Origin: Glaciimonas sp. PAMC28666
GTDB taxonomy: Bacteria; Pseudomonadota; Gammaproteobacteria; Burkholderiales; Burkholderiaceae_D
DNA: 64,000 nucleotides
Reading direction: 5' to 3'
Assembly (NCBI RefSeq): GCF_016917355.1
Contig: NZ_CP070304.1
Location: 3,038,001 to 3,102,000, forward strand
Shown here: positions 7,540-14,826 of the stretch, in pieces
Layout: each line of letters opens with the position of its first letter
How positions within the stretch are numbered: position 1 is the stretch's first letter
Program-made: the position numbers and the translations under genes
The notes under the pieces: model-generated
Seen by the model: the letters and a program-made list of their open reading frames with translations, nothing else
Database searches by the model: none
Told to the model about the DNA's origin: nothing

Positions 7540-8598
7540 ATGATCGTAACGAGAACACGCGCACCGGTATTGCTGTGCCATCCTTTAAAGCAACTTCTTC
7601 GACACCTTGGCCCACGCTGCAGTCATCAGATCAGGCAATACGTGACTGGCGCGCTGGTGTGTCTTGTGGGTTTCGCTGGCGTTATGCAATCTAGTGCGGC
7701 CCAGAAATATCCTGCGAATCCGATTCGGATTGTTGCCCCCTTTGGGGTTGGTGGAGGGGGTGATACCTCTTTGCGCATACTGGGTCAGCAGCTCACCCTC
7801 GAATTGGGTCAGCCGGTCATCATCGACAATCGACCGGGCGCGAATGGCATTATCGGCGCGCAAGAAGCGCTGCGCACGGCGGCAGACGGCTACACCCTGT
7901 TTTATGGCAGCACGACGACGCTCGCTGCTAACAACAGCTTGATGAAAACGTTGCCTTATGATCCGTCGAAGGATTTTTCGCCCATCACCCGTGTCGGATT
8001 ACTGCCGTTTGTACTGGTGGTGACGCCCGGGCTTCCAGTGCATTCGGTTCGGGAACTCATCGCTTATGCCAAGGCACATCCCGGTAAATTATCGTATGCC
8101 AGCGCAAATGCGACCGGTCAGGTGGCTGGCAGCACCTTTGCGCGGATGGCGGGGGTGGACATGTTGAATGTGCCGTACAAGACCAACGCGGCGGGTCTGA
8201 CTGATGTGATGAACGGCACTATCTCGGTCATGTTCGCCGATGTGCCGTCTGCGCTGGTGCAAGTCGAGGCCGGCAGGATGCGCGCTCTAGGCGTGACAAC
8301 CGCACGTAGAAGCGCGATCTTACCGCAATTGCCATCGATCGCTGAGTCGGGCTTGCCCGGTTATGAAGTCGTCGCCTGGACTGCCATGTGCGTGCGTGCA
8401 GGGACCAGTCCCGCTATTGTGAAGCTACTCAATGCGGCCATCATTAAAGCCCTCGATAGCCCGGAACTACGCGCCAAATTTGCAAAAATCGGGATCGATG
8501 TTGCGCTCAGTACACCTGCGGAGCTATCCACTTTTATTCAAGCCGAAAAGGGCAAATGGGCAGGTCTGATACGCGCCGCAGGGATTCAGCCGGAGTAG
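7540..8598 (+). CDS. Bug-type (TctC) tripartite tricarboxylate transporter substrate-binding protein
   Basis: 352-residue periplasmic solute receptor of the Bug/TctC family, greatly expanded in Burkholderiales. The core begins at YPANPIRIVAPFGVGGGGDT and continues with GQPVIIDNRPGANG, YTLFYGSTTTLAANNSL and NVPYKTNAAGL, all typical of the family. The N-terminal 54 residues hold a long basic region and one hydrophobic segment (about residues 36-52) ending in SSAA, an export signal with an unusually long n-region, so the true start may be further in. No TctA/TctB membrane genes lie nearby, as is usual for orphan Bug proteins. Ligand unknown. Confidence 0.88.
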   Translation: MIVTRTRAPVLLCHPLKQLLRHLGPRCSHQIRQYVTGALVCLVGFAGVMQSSAAQKYPANPIRIVAPFGVGGGGDTSLRILGQQLTLELGQPVIIDNRPGANGIIGAQEALRTAADGYTLFYGSTTTLAANNSLMKTLPYDPSKDFSPITRVGLLPFVLVVTPGLPVHSVRELIAYAKAHPGKLSYASANATGQVAGSTFARMAGVDMLNVPYKTNAAGLTDVMNGTISVMFADVPSALVQVEAGRMRALGVTTARRSAILPQLPSIAESGLPGYEVVAWTAMCVRAGTSPAIVKLLNAAIIKALDSPELRAKFAKIGIDVALSTPAELSTFIQAEKGKWAGLIRAAGIQPE

Positions 8599-8634
8599 AA
8601 CTTTCTGTATATTTCGCAGACCGGTAAGTTGGAC

Positions 8635-8665
8635 AAAAAAATCCGGATCGTAAAATCGTTCCGGA
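8635..8665 (-). terminator. Rho-independent terminator downstream of lgt
   Basis: Read on the minus strand, TCCGGAACG (8665-8657) and CGATCCGGA (8650-8642) form a 9-bp stem with one mismatch and a 6-base loop, followed by seven T. It lies 34 bases after the lgt stop, between converging genes. Confidence 0.75.
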
Positions 8666-8698
8666 CGTTTGATTCCTGACTACGCCGCACGTTTCAAT

Positions 8699-9514
8699 TT
8701 AACTGCCGGGGCTTCCCGCGAAACGCGGCGTTCGATAGGCCAGCACCAACAGTATAATCCCCAGAATGATCATCGGTATCGACAGCATCTGTCCGGCCGA
8801 TATGGTGATTCCTTCAAACGTCACGTTATAGTCCGGAATGCGGAAGTATTCGGTGAAGAAGCGGGCGCAACCGTACAGCAAGCTGAACATTCCTGAGACC
8901 GCCATTCGCGGGCGCGGCTTACGGGAGAAAAACCACAATATGATAAATAGTAAAATACCATCTACCAGCATTTGATAAATTGGCGACGGATGTCGCGGCA
9001 GGTTATCGACGTTCGGCCAGATCATCGCCCACGGTAGCGAGGCATCGGCTACACGGCCTGGTAATTCTGCATTGATAAAATTCCCCAGCCGTCCGGCGGC
9101 GTAACCTAGCGGTACCATCGGTGCGATAAAATCCATGATGTCCATCAGCTTGCGACCTTTCTTGCGGCCCCACCAGGCCATCGCCAGGAGCACGCCCAGG
9201 AAACCACCGTGGAATGACATCCCGCCGTTCCAGACAGCTATGATTTGCGAGGGATGCTGGAAGTAGAAGACAGGATCGTAAAAAAAGACCTGACCCAGAC
9301 GGCCGCCGATGACGACCCCAAGCACGCCATAAAAAAGCATGTCATCCAAATCTTCTTTTTTCCAACCTGCTGCCGCAATGTGCGGTTGTTTAATGCGGAT
9401 TCTTCCGACCCCTATAAATTGTATAAAGGCCAATAAGTACATGAGGCCATACCAGCGTACATGGAGCGGGCCGAGAGAAAATGCAATCGGATCGGGCATT
9501 GGATGTATCAGCAT
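8699..9514 (-). CDS. lgt: Phosphatidylglycerol-prolipoprotein diacylglyceryl transferase
   Basis: Inner-membrane enzyme that attaches diacylglycerol to the lipobox cysteine of prelipoproteins, the first step of lipoprotein maturation. The 271 residues carry about seven membrane segments and the Lgt signature [17 protein letters not shown] (around residues 138-154). The start [17 protein letters not shown] is typical. The ATG directly abuts the stop codon of the upstream LysR gene, so co-transcription is possible. It is an essential housekeeping gene. Confidence 0.96.
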   Translation of the reverse strand: MLIHPMPDPIAFSLGPLHVRWYGLMYLLAFIQFIGVGRIRIKQPHIAAAGWKKEDLDDMLFYGVLGVVIGGRLGQVFFYDPVFYFQHPSQIIAVWNGGMSFHGGFLGVLLAMAWWGRKKGRKLMDIMDFIAPMVPLGYAAGRLGNFINAELPGRVADASLPWAMIWPNVDNLPRHPSPIYQMLVDGILLFIILWFFSRKPRPRMAVSGMFSLLYGCARFFTEYFRIPDYNVTFEGITISAGQMLSIPMIILGIILLVLAYRTPRFAGSPGS

Positions 9515-10411
9515 TTATTGTTTCTTTCGTAGTAACTCTAAAAAGGCTTGCAATACGGGCGATGTATTGTCTTTTCGCCACGCCAGGCCGGTTTCGATTT
9601 GCGAGGTAGCATCTTCCAGTTCGCGGTAGTCGACGCCGGGGCGCTTTAAATTGGACACCGATTGTGGCACAAGCGCAACTCCCATGCCAGCCGAGACTAA
9701 ACCGACGATGGTTTGCATCTGAATCGCTTCCTGTCCAATATGCGGCGTTTGCCCGGCATTTCGGAAACACGCCAGTATCGTATCGTGAAAGCCGGGGGAA
9801 ATTCTGCGAGGAAAAATGATTAGCGGTAAATCGCTCAAGGCACTCAAACGTAATTTCCCTTTTTCGCGCAATGCCTTATGCCCGGAGGGGACGGCCAGAA
9901 TCAACGGCTCTGATAATACCGGCAAATAGTCCAGCCCGCGCTTGGCCTGATCCGGGAGTGGCGGAATCAACAAACCTGCATCAATCTGTCCTTGCGCCAA
10001 TTGTTCCAGCTGAAGATCACTGGTGGATTCGCGTAAATCGATCTCAACATGCGGAAAAGCCTCGCGGAACTCACGTAGCAACGGCGGCAAAATGCTGTAA
10101 TCCGCTGTCGATACGAATGCCAGCGTCAACAATCCGGATTCGCCGGTGGCGGCACGGCGTACCAGATCGGGCAGGATGCTGGCCTGTTGCAAGATGCGGC
10201 GCGCCTCCGGCAGCAGGGCCAGACCTGCCGGGGTGAGGGCGACGCTGCGCTTGGTACGCGCAAACAGCAGCGCACCGATATCGGCTTCCAGCGCTTGTAT
10301 AGCTTGCGATAGGGGAGGCTGCGTCATGTGCAGCCGAATCGCGGCGCGACCGAAGTGCTTTTCTTCGGCAACGGCGACGAAGTAACGTAATTGCCGCATC
10401 TCTACCGACAT
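9515..10411 (-). CDS. LysR family transcriptional regulator
   Basis: 298-residue LysR-type regulator. Residues 1-60 form the winged helix-turn-helix (MRQLRYFVAVAEEKHFGRAA with SQAIQALEADIGALLF); the rest is the periplasmic-binding-like effector domain. The FGRAA and PPLSQAI features place it in the CatR/BenM-like part of the family, whose members often respond to aromatic or organic acids. It is the first gene before lgt on the same strand with zero spacing, an unusual coupling with a housekeeping gene. No divergent target gene is present, so the regulon cannot be guessed. Confidence 0.92.
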   Translation of the reverse strand: MSVEMRQLRYFVAVAEEKHFGRAAIRLHMTQPPLSQAIQALEADIGALLFARTKRSVALTPAGLALLPEARRILQQASILPDLVRRAATGESGLLTLAFVSTADYSILPPLLREFREAFPHVEIDLRESTSDLQLEQLAQGQIDAGLLIPPLPDQAKRGLDYLPVLSEPLILAVPSGHKALREKGKLRLSALSDLPLIIFPRRISPGFHDTILACFRNAGQTPHIGQEAIQMQTIVGLVSAGMGVALVPQSVSNLKRPGVDYRELEDATSQIETGLAWRKDNTSPVLQAFLELLRKKQ

Positions 10412-10512
10412 ATGATATCCATGTTCATCCAGGGGGAATCATAATCGAATCGTGGCGACCGTGAGTGAACAGAGGCAATTTTGGACGCACTCTTAACAGT
10501 AAGCACGCGCAA

Positions 10513-10749
10513 TTAACGTTTGGGGCCTTTTTTTGTTCCAAAGATTTTATCCACCCGATCTTTGCGAACTTTATCCATTTGATCGTGTGCGCGTCGTTTA
10601 TCGAACCCGATGATGCGTTCTACAAACTCAAACCAAACGAAGGCAATCGCCATCAGACCAGCCGCCCACCACCAGGAAATATCTGCAAAGGGACCAATGG
10701 CAAAATACTTAAGGGCGACCAGCACAACGATGACGATGATAAGCAGCAT
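10513..10749 (-). CDS. Small Trp-rich membrane protein (TIGR04438 type)
   Basis: 78-residue protein with two hydrophobic segments (about residues 1-20 and 26-46) and an ISWWWAAGLMAIAFVWFEF stretch, followed by a basic tail rich in Lys and Arg ending GTKKGPKR. This matches the uncharacterised small Trp-rich protein family of Burkholderiales. Function unknown. It stands alone between the LysR gene and the ABC operon, on the same strand as both. Confidence 0.8.
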   Translation of the reverse strand: MLLIIVIVVLVALKYFAIGPFADISWWWAAGLMAIAFVWFEFVERIIGFDKRRAHDQMDKVRKDRVDKIFGTKKGPKR

Positions 10750-10880
10750 TGCAATTCCTTCGCACGATTTTCTTTTGGGAATAACGCAGGATAGGTTGTA
10801 TTGCGTTACGGGTCAACGCACACGGAATGTGACCCTGCGCGGTGGAAATTGGAATGGACCTGCGAAGCATGTCTCCCGAA

Positions 10881-11609
10881 TTAAGCGCCAGCGCCTAAAA
10901 ATTGTTGCAGTTCGAGGGTCTTCGGATGCGCAAAAATGTCTTCCGGCGGCCCGATTTCATGGACTTTTCCGTGGTGCATGAAGACCACGCGATCGCAGAC
11001 TTCGCGAGCAAAACGCATTTCATGCGTCACCATGAGTAGTGTCATACCTTCGTTGGCCAGGCCACGTACCACGCTAAGAACTTCATTGACCAGTTCTGGA
11101 TCGAGTGCCGAGGTGATTTCATCGCATAACAAGGCTTGCGGTTGCATGGTTAGCGCGCGGGCAATGGCAACCCGTTGCTGTTGACCACCCGATAATTGAT
11201 CGGGAAACGCATCGAACTTCTCGGCAAGCCCTACCCGTGCCAGGTTTTCTTCAGCCGATTTGCGGGCCGCGCTTTCTGTGGTGCCCTTGACGATCATCGG
11301 CGACAGCATGACGTTGCGGCCGACCGACAAATGGGGGAACAGGTTAAACTGCTGGAAAATCATGCCAACTTTAAGGCGTAAAGCGCGCAGTTCAATTTCC
11401 GTACTTCCCAAATGCGACCCGGCGACGCTGATGTTGCCTTCATCAATGGTTTCGAGACCGTTAATACAGCGCAGCAAAGTGCTTTTTCCAGAGCCGCTTT
11501 TACCGATAATGGCGATAACTTCACCCGGTTCCACATTAAGGCTGATGCCCTTGAGGACCTGATTGGTACCGAAGCTTTTTTTTACATTATCAATTGCGAT
11601 GAGCGGCAT
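10881..11609 (-). CDS. Polar amino acid ABC transporter ATP-binding protein
   Basis: 242-residue ATPase of a polar amino acid importer (GlnQ/HisP type). Visible motifs are Walker A GKSGSGKST near residue 36, signature LSGGQQQRVAIARAL, Walker B ALLCDEITSALDPE and the switch histidine in MVTHEM. The start MPLIAIDNVKKSFG at 11609 was chosen because upstream codons in frame lie inside the preceding permease gene; it still overlaps that gene by 20 bases, consistent with translational coupling. It is the last gene of the operon. Confidence 0.94.
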   Translation of the reverse strand: MPLIAIDNVKKSFGTNQVLKGISLNVEPGEVIAIIGKSGSGKSTLLRCINGLETIDEGNISVAGSHLGSTEIELRALRLKVGMIFQQFNLFPHLSVGRNVMLSPMIVKGTTESAARKSAEENLARVGLAEKFDAFPDQLSGGQQQRVAIARALTMQPQALLCDEITSALDPELVNEVLSVVRGLANEGMTLLMVTHEMRFAREVCDRVVFMHHGKVHEIGPPEDIFAHPKTLELQQFLGAGA

Positions 11610-12246
11610 TGAATTTCCTTTCGAGAGACTGACTGTATTTGGAAAGCGGCCAGCACAACGCAAAATACATCAGCGCGACCAGTGCATATACTGTGAACGG
11701 TTGAAACGTAGCGTTGGTAATCATGGTCCCGGCTTTTGATAGTTCGACGAAACCGATGATGGAAGTGACGGCTGTCCCTTTCACGATCTGCACGCTAAAA
11801 CCAACAGTCGGTGGAATTCCCATGCGGAAGGCTTGCGGCAATATGACGTGACGCATCTGCTGCAGATAACCCATTGCCAGGCAGGACGAGGCTTCCCACT
11901 GACCACGAGGAATCGATTCGACGCAGCCGCGCCAGATTTCGGCCAGATAAGCGCTGCTCCAGCAGGTCAGTGCGATGACAGCGGCGAGCCACGCGGGAAC
12001 TTCCAGACCAAATAATGCGAGTCCGAAAAAAACCAGAAACAATTGCATCAGCAACGGTGTTCCCTGAAATAATTCGATATAAAGTTTGGTCGCCCGCCTT
12101 AACCAGACCTGCCTGGAAGTGCGAAGAAACAAGATCATCAGACCAAGCAAGCCACCCAGCACGAACGCGGTTAAGGAGAGGAGTACGGTCCAGCGTAACG
12201 CCAGTAACAGATTGCGCACGATGTCCCAGAGCGAAAATGAAATCAT
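11590..12246 (-). CDS. Polar amino acid ABC transporter permease (second)
   Basis: 218-residue inner-membrane permease of the HisM/GlnP family with about five membrane helices. The coupling segment is RTSRQVWLRRATKLYIELFQGTPLLMQLF, with the conserved ELFQGTPLLMQ. The ATG at 12246 (MISFSLWDIVRN) overlaps the stop of the first permease as ATGA and was preferred to an upstream in-frame codon. The two permeases together suggest a heterodimeric channel. Substrate is probably an amino acid, not further defined. Confidence 0.92.
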   Translation of the reverse strand: MISFSLWDIVRNLLLALRWTVLLSLTAFVLGGLLGLMILFLRTSRQVWLRRATKLYIELFQGTPLLMQLFLVFFGLALFGLEVPAWLAAVIALTCWSSAYLAEIWRGCVESIPRGQWEASSCLAMGYLQQMRHVILPQAFRMGIPPTVGFSVQIVKGTAVTSIIGFVELSKAGTMITNATFQPFTVYALVALMYFALCWPLSKYSQSLERKFNAAHRN

Positions 12247-12923
12247 GCGGCGCTCCCTGTTGCAGGTCGGCCAAATAGCCAATGACCGATTAATCGCAGT
12301 AATTGACGCAATCCGATAGCCAGGATCAAATAGATCACCGTCGATAGCAGATAGGACTCAAAGGAACGGAAGTTACGCCCCTGGATGAAGTTGGCTGCAT
12401 ACGCAAGTTCTTCCACGGCGATTTGCGAACACACGGCTGAGCCAAGCATCACAATCACCACCTGACTGGTTAATGCCGGCCAGATTTTTTGTAAGGCGGG
12501 CGGTAAAATGACATGGCGAAATATCTGCATTCTGGTCATCGCCAGACTCTGACCGGCCTCGATTTGACCGCGTGCAATGGCTGCGATGCCAGCCCGGATA
12601 ATTTCACAGCTATACGCACCTAAATTGATGACCATGGCGAGCGAAGCGGCTTGCATTTCGGTGATATGTAAGCCGATACCGGGAAGTCCAAAAAAAATAA
12701 AAAATAGCTGAATCAGAAACGGTGTGTTGCGGATCAGTTCAACGTAGGCGCTGACCAGAGGCCGCAACCATAGCGGGCCCTGGGTCCGTGCCCACGCCGC
12801 AAAAATCCCGACAGCTATGCCCAAAACGCCGCCAATCGCGATCAGTTCGATCGTGACCAGAACGCCCTTGATGATCACGCTGGTATAGTCAAACGGTGCC
12901 AGAAAATCGAAGTGATAACGCAT
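12243..12923 (-). CDS. Polar amino acid ABC transporter permease (first)
   Basis: 226-residue permease of the HisM/GlnP family, paired with the downstream permease. The ELIRNTPFLIQLFFIFFGLP stretch (about residues 63-82) is the family hallmark, and QSLAMTRMQIFRHVILPPAL follows as the cytoplasmic coupling loop. About five membrane helices. Its stop overlaps the next permease start by four bases. A 140-base gap separates it from the binding-protein gene upstream, which may allow unequal expression of receptor and channel. Confidence 0.92.
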   Translation of the reverse strand: MRYHFDFLAPFDYTSVIIKGVLVTIELIAIGGVLGIAVGIFAAWARTQGPLWLRPLVSAYVELIRNTPFLIQLFFIFFGLPGIGLHITEMQAASLAMVINLGAYSCEIIRAGIAAIARGQIEAGQSLAMTRMQIFRHVILPPALQKIWPALTSQVVIVMLGSAVCSQIAVEELAYAANFIQGRNFRSFESYLLSTVIYLILAIGLRQLLRLIGHWLFGRPATGSAA

Positions 12924-13063
12924 TGCTTTTTGCCTCTAAGCCGGTTTACGTGAATCGTCGTTAATATGGTTATACAGCGATCTCTGGTCTCTTGCTCTTA
13001 CTAATTTGCAAACAGGTTACAGACGGCATTGAGAAACTGGGATCGCTGGCGCCCGATATCGGA

Positions 13064-13843
13064 TTACATATTGGCAGGCAATGGCAGACCGAGCCACTTC
13101 ACGCTGATAGCGTTTAATTCGCCATCTTTCTTTGTCTCTGCCAAAATCGCATTGACTTTATTGAGCAATTTCTTTTCGTCCTTGTTAAGCCCGATTGAGC
13201 ACGGCGAGTCTTTAATCAGAAATTTTGTTTCTGGCTTCTTTGGTGGGTTCTTGGCGATGATTGCAGCTGCAACGACGTTGCCGGTTGCGATCAACTGCAC
13301 CTGACCTGACAGAAACGCACTGATGGTGCCGTTATTGTCTTCGTAGCGTTTGATGGTCGTACTGGCCGGAGCGATCTTGGTCAATTCCAGATCTTCGACC
13401 GCACCGCGCGTAACGCCCACGATTTTTCCAGCGAGATCTGCCACGGTAGTGACCTTTTGATCCGCACCACCAAAAACGCCGTTAAAAAAGGGCGCATACG
13501 GCGCGCTGAAATCGATGACCTTTTCACGTTCCGGATTTTTCCCCAGGCTGGAAATAATCAGGTCGACTTTCTGGGTTTGAAGGTAGGGCACACGATTGGC
13601 GCTGGTGACCGGAATCAGTTCGATTTTGACGCCCATTTTCCTGGCAATCATTTTAGCCACGTCGATGTCCAGCCCTTGCGGTGTCAGATCACTGGTGACT
13701 GATCCAAAAGGTGGAAAGTCCTGCGGCACTGCGACTTTCAGAACGCCACTTTTAGTAATCTGGTCTAGCGCGTCGGCATAGACCGTTGTGCTGGCGAAAG
13801 TGGTCACAGCCATTAAGGCGAGGAGGATACGCGGTAGTTTCAT
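13064..13843 (-). CDS. Periplasmic amino acid-binding protein (SBP family 3)
   Basis: 259-residue receptor of the ABC importer. Residues 1-23 form a signal peptide (MKLPRILLALMAVTTFASTT, cut after VYA). The mature protein shows ABC substrate-binding family 3 features: GVLKVAVPQDFPPFG, LTPQGLDIDVAKMIARKMG, VDLIISSLGKNPEREKVIDFS and the closing VKWLGLPLP. The ATG overlaps the stop of the GntR regulator gene (ATGA). Ligand unknown. Confidence 0.92.
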   Translation of the reverse strand: MKLPRILLALMAVTTFASTTVYADALDQITKSGVLKVAVPQDFPPFGSVTSDLTPQGLDIDVAKMIARKMGVKIELIPVTSANRVPYLQTQKVDLIISSLGKNPEREKVIDFSAPYAPFFNGVFGGADQKVTTVADLAGKIVGVTRGAVEDLELTKIAPASTTIKRYEDNNGTISAFLSGQVQLIATGNVVAAAIIAKNPPKKPETKFLIKDSPCSIGLNKDEKKLLNKVNAILAETKKDGELNAISVKWLGLPLPANM

Positions 13844-14583
13844 TTTGAAGGTCCTTTAACGGGGATAGGAAAAATCGGTGTGGACTGCCGGTTCGTGGCA
13901 TCGTTCATCGGTGCCAACGCGTGGTGCAATGGCGAGAGCGTATCGGTTCGCACCGATTGATTGAGACCAGCCTCGACGTTGCATAAATGCGCATGCATCA
14001 GTTGTTCGGCGAGTACCAGATTGTTGTCTTCCAGTGCTACGACAATGCCGACATGCTCTGCGCACGATTGCCGGGCGTGGTGTGTTGATTGATACAGCAT
14101 CGCCGTGAGCGTCGTGCGGGTAGTGAAGTCGCGTAATGTGTCGGCCAATAACGTATTGCCAAACGATTCACAGAGGCACACATGAAAATCGCCCAGCAAA
14201 TAGCTGCGCGTGGCGACGTCGTCACTGTCCACCGCCGCCTGCTCACGTTCGACGTGCTGGCGCAAAAGTCGCACCGCGTCAAAGCTGATGGGGCGTGCAT
14301 GGCGCAGTAATCCAAGCTCAAGAACCCGGCGTGCTTCGAACGCGTCGCGGGCGTCCTTGGGCGTCGGTGAAATTACATACCAGCCGCGACGCGGACTGAC
14401 GGTGACGATTCCGCGAGTCACCAATCGTGTCAAAGCTTCGCGAATCTGGGTCCTGCTGACGTCGAATAGTTCAGCAAGTTGTTGTTCGCCCAAGCGCGTG
14501 CCCGGCGCGAGTTTTTGCGCGAGCATTGCATCGGTAATCCGCTGCGCGATCTGGGCTGATGATTTGGGGAGGTCGACTGTCAT
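13840..14583 (-). CDS. GntR family regulator with FCD domain
   Basis: 247-residue repressor-type regulator: an N-terminal GntR winged helix (LFDVSRTQIREALTRLVTRG) and a helical FCD ligand-binding domain. The start at 14583 (MTVDLPKSSAQIAQ) was preferred to one 13 codons upstream. It heads the ABC importer operon and overlaps the binding-protein gene, so it very likely controls this transporter and itself. A triple 13-bp direct repeat 43 bases before the start codon is a candidate operator. Confidence 0.9.
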   Translation of the reverse strand: MTVDLPKSSAQIAQRITDAMLAQKLAPGTRLGEQQLAELFDVSRTQIREALTRLVTRGIVTVSPRRGWYVISPTPKDARDAFEARRVLELGLLRHARPISFDAVRLLRQHVEREQAAVDSDDVATRSYLLGDFHVCLCESFGNTLLADTLRDFTTRTTLTAMLYQSTHHARQSCAEHVGIVVALEDNNLVLAEQLMHAHLCNVEAGLNQSVRTDTLSPLHHALAPMNDATNRQSTPIFPIPVKGPSK

Positions 14584-14625
14584 GCATTGGTATGAGCAAG
14601 TCGTATGCCAGGTGAGGGCCAAGAC

Positions 14626-14664
14626 TGATACACCAATCTGATATACAAGATTGATGTACCAGAT
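14626..14664. promoter_or_regulatory. Triple 13-bp direct repeat, candidate operator of the GntR-ABC operon
   Basis: Three adjacent 13-base units, TGATACACCAATC, TGATATACAAGAT and TGATGTACCAGAT, lie 43-81 bases upstream of the GntR gene (which reads on the minus strand). The TGATnTACCA core resembles GntR/FCD half-sites. Confidence 0.6.
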
Positions 14665-14826
14665 TCACCAAGTTGGCATTATTACCGGGATTAGTCTCCC
14701 TAAAAAGGGGAATTACGCCCTTATTTGGATCGCTGAACTAGCTGAATTTTCTTGAGAGAAATAATATTTCCTCATGGAAAGTTCGTGCGTTGATAAAAGG
14801 CGCATTTAAAAGACCAAATGATGGTA

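Noticed and set aside
10801-10840. Hairpin GGGT...ACCC with inner CACA/TGTG after the ABC operon
   Set aside because: Short, bulged stem without a T-run on the minus strand; not reported as a terminator.
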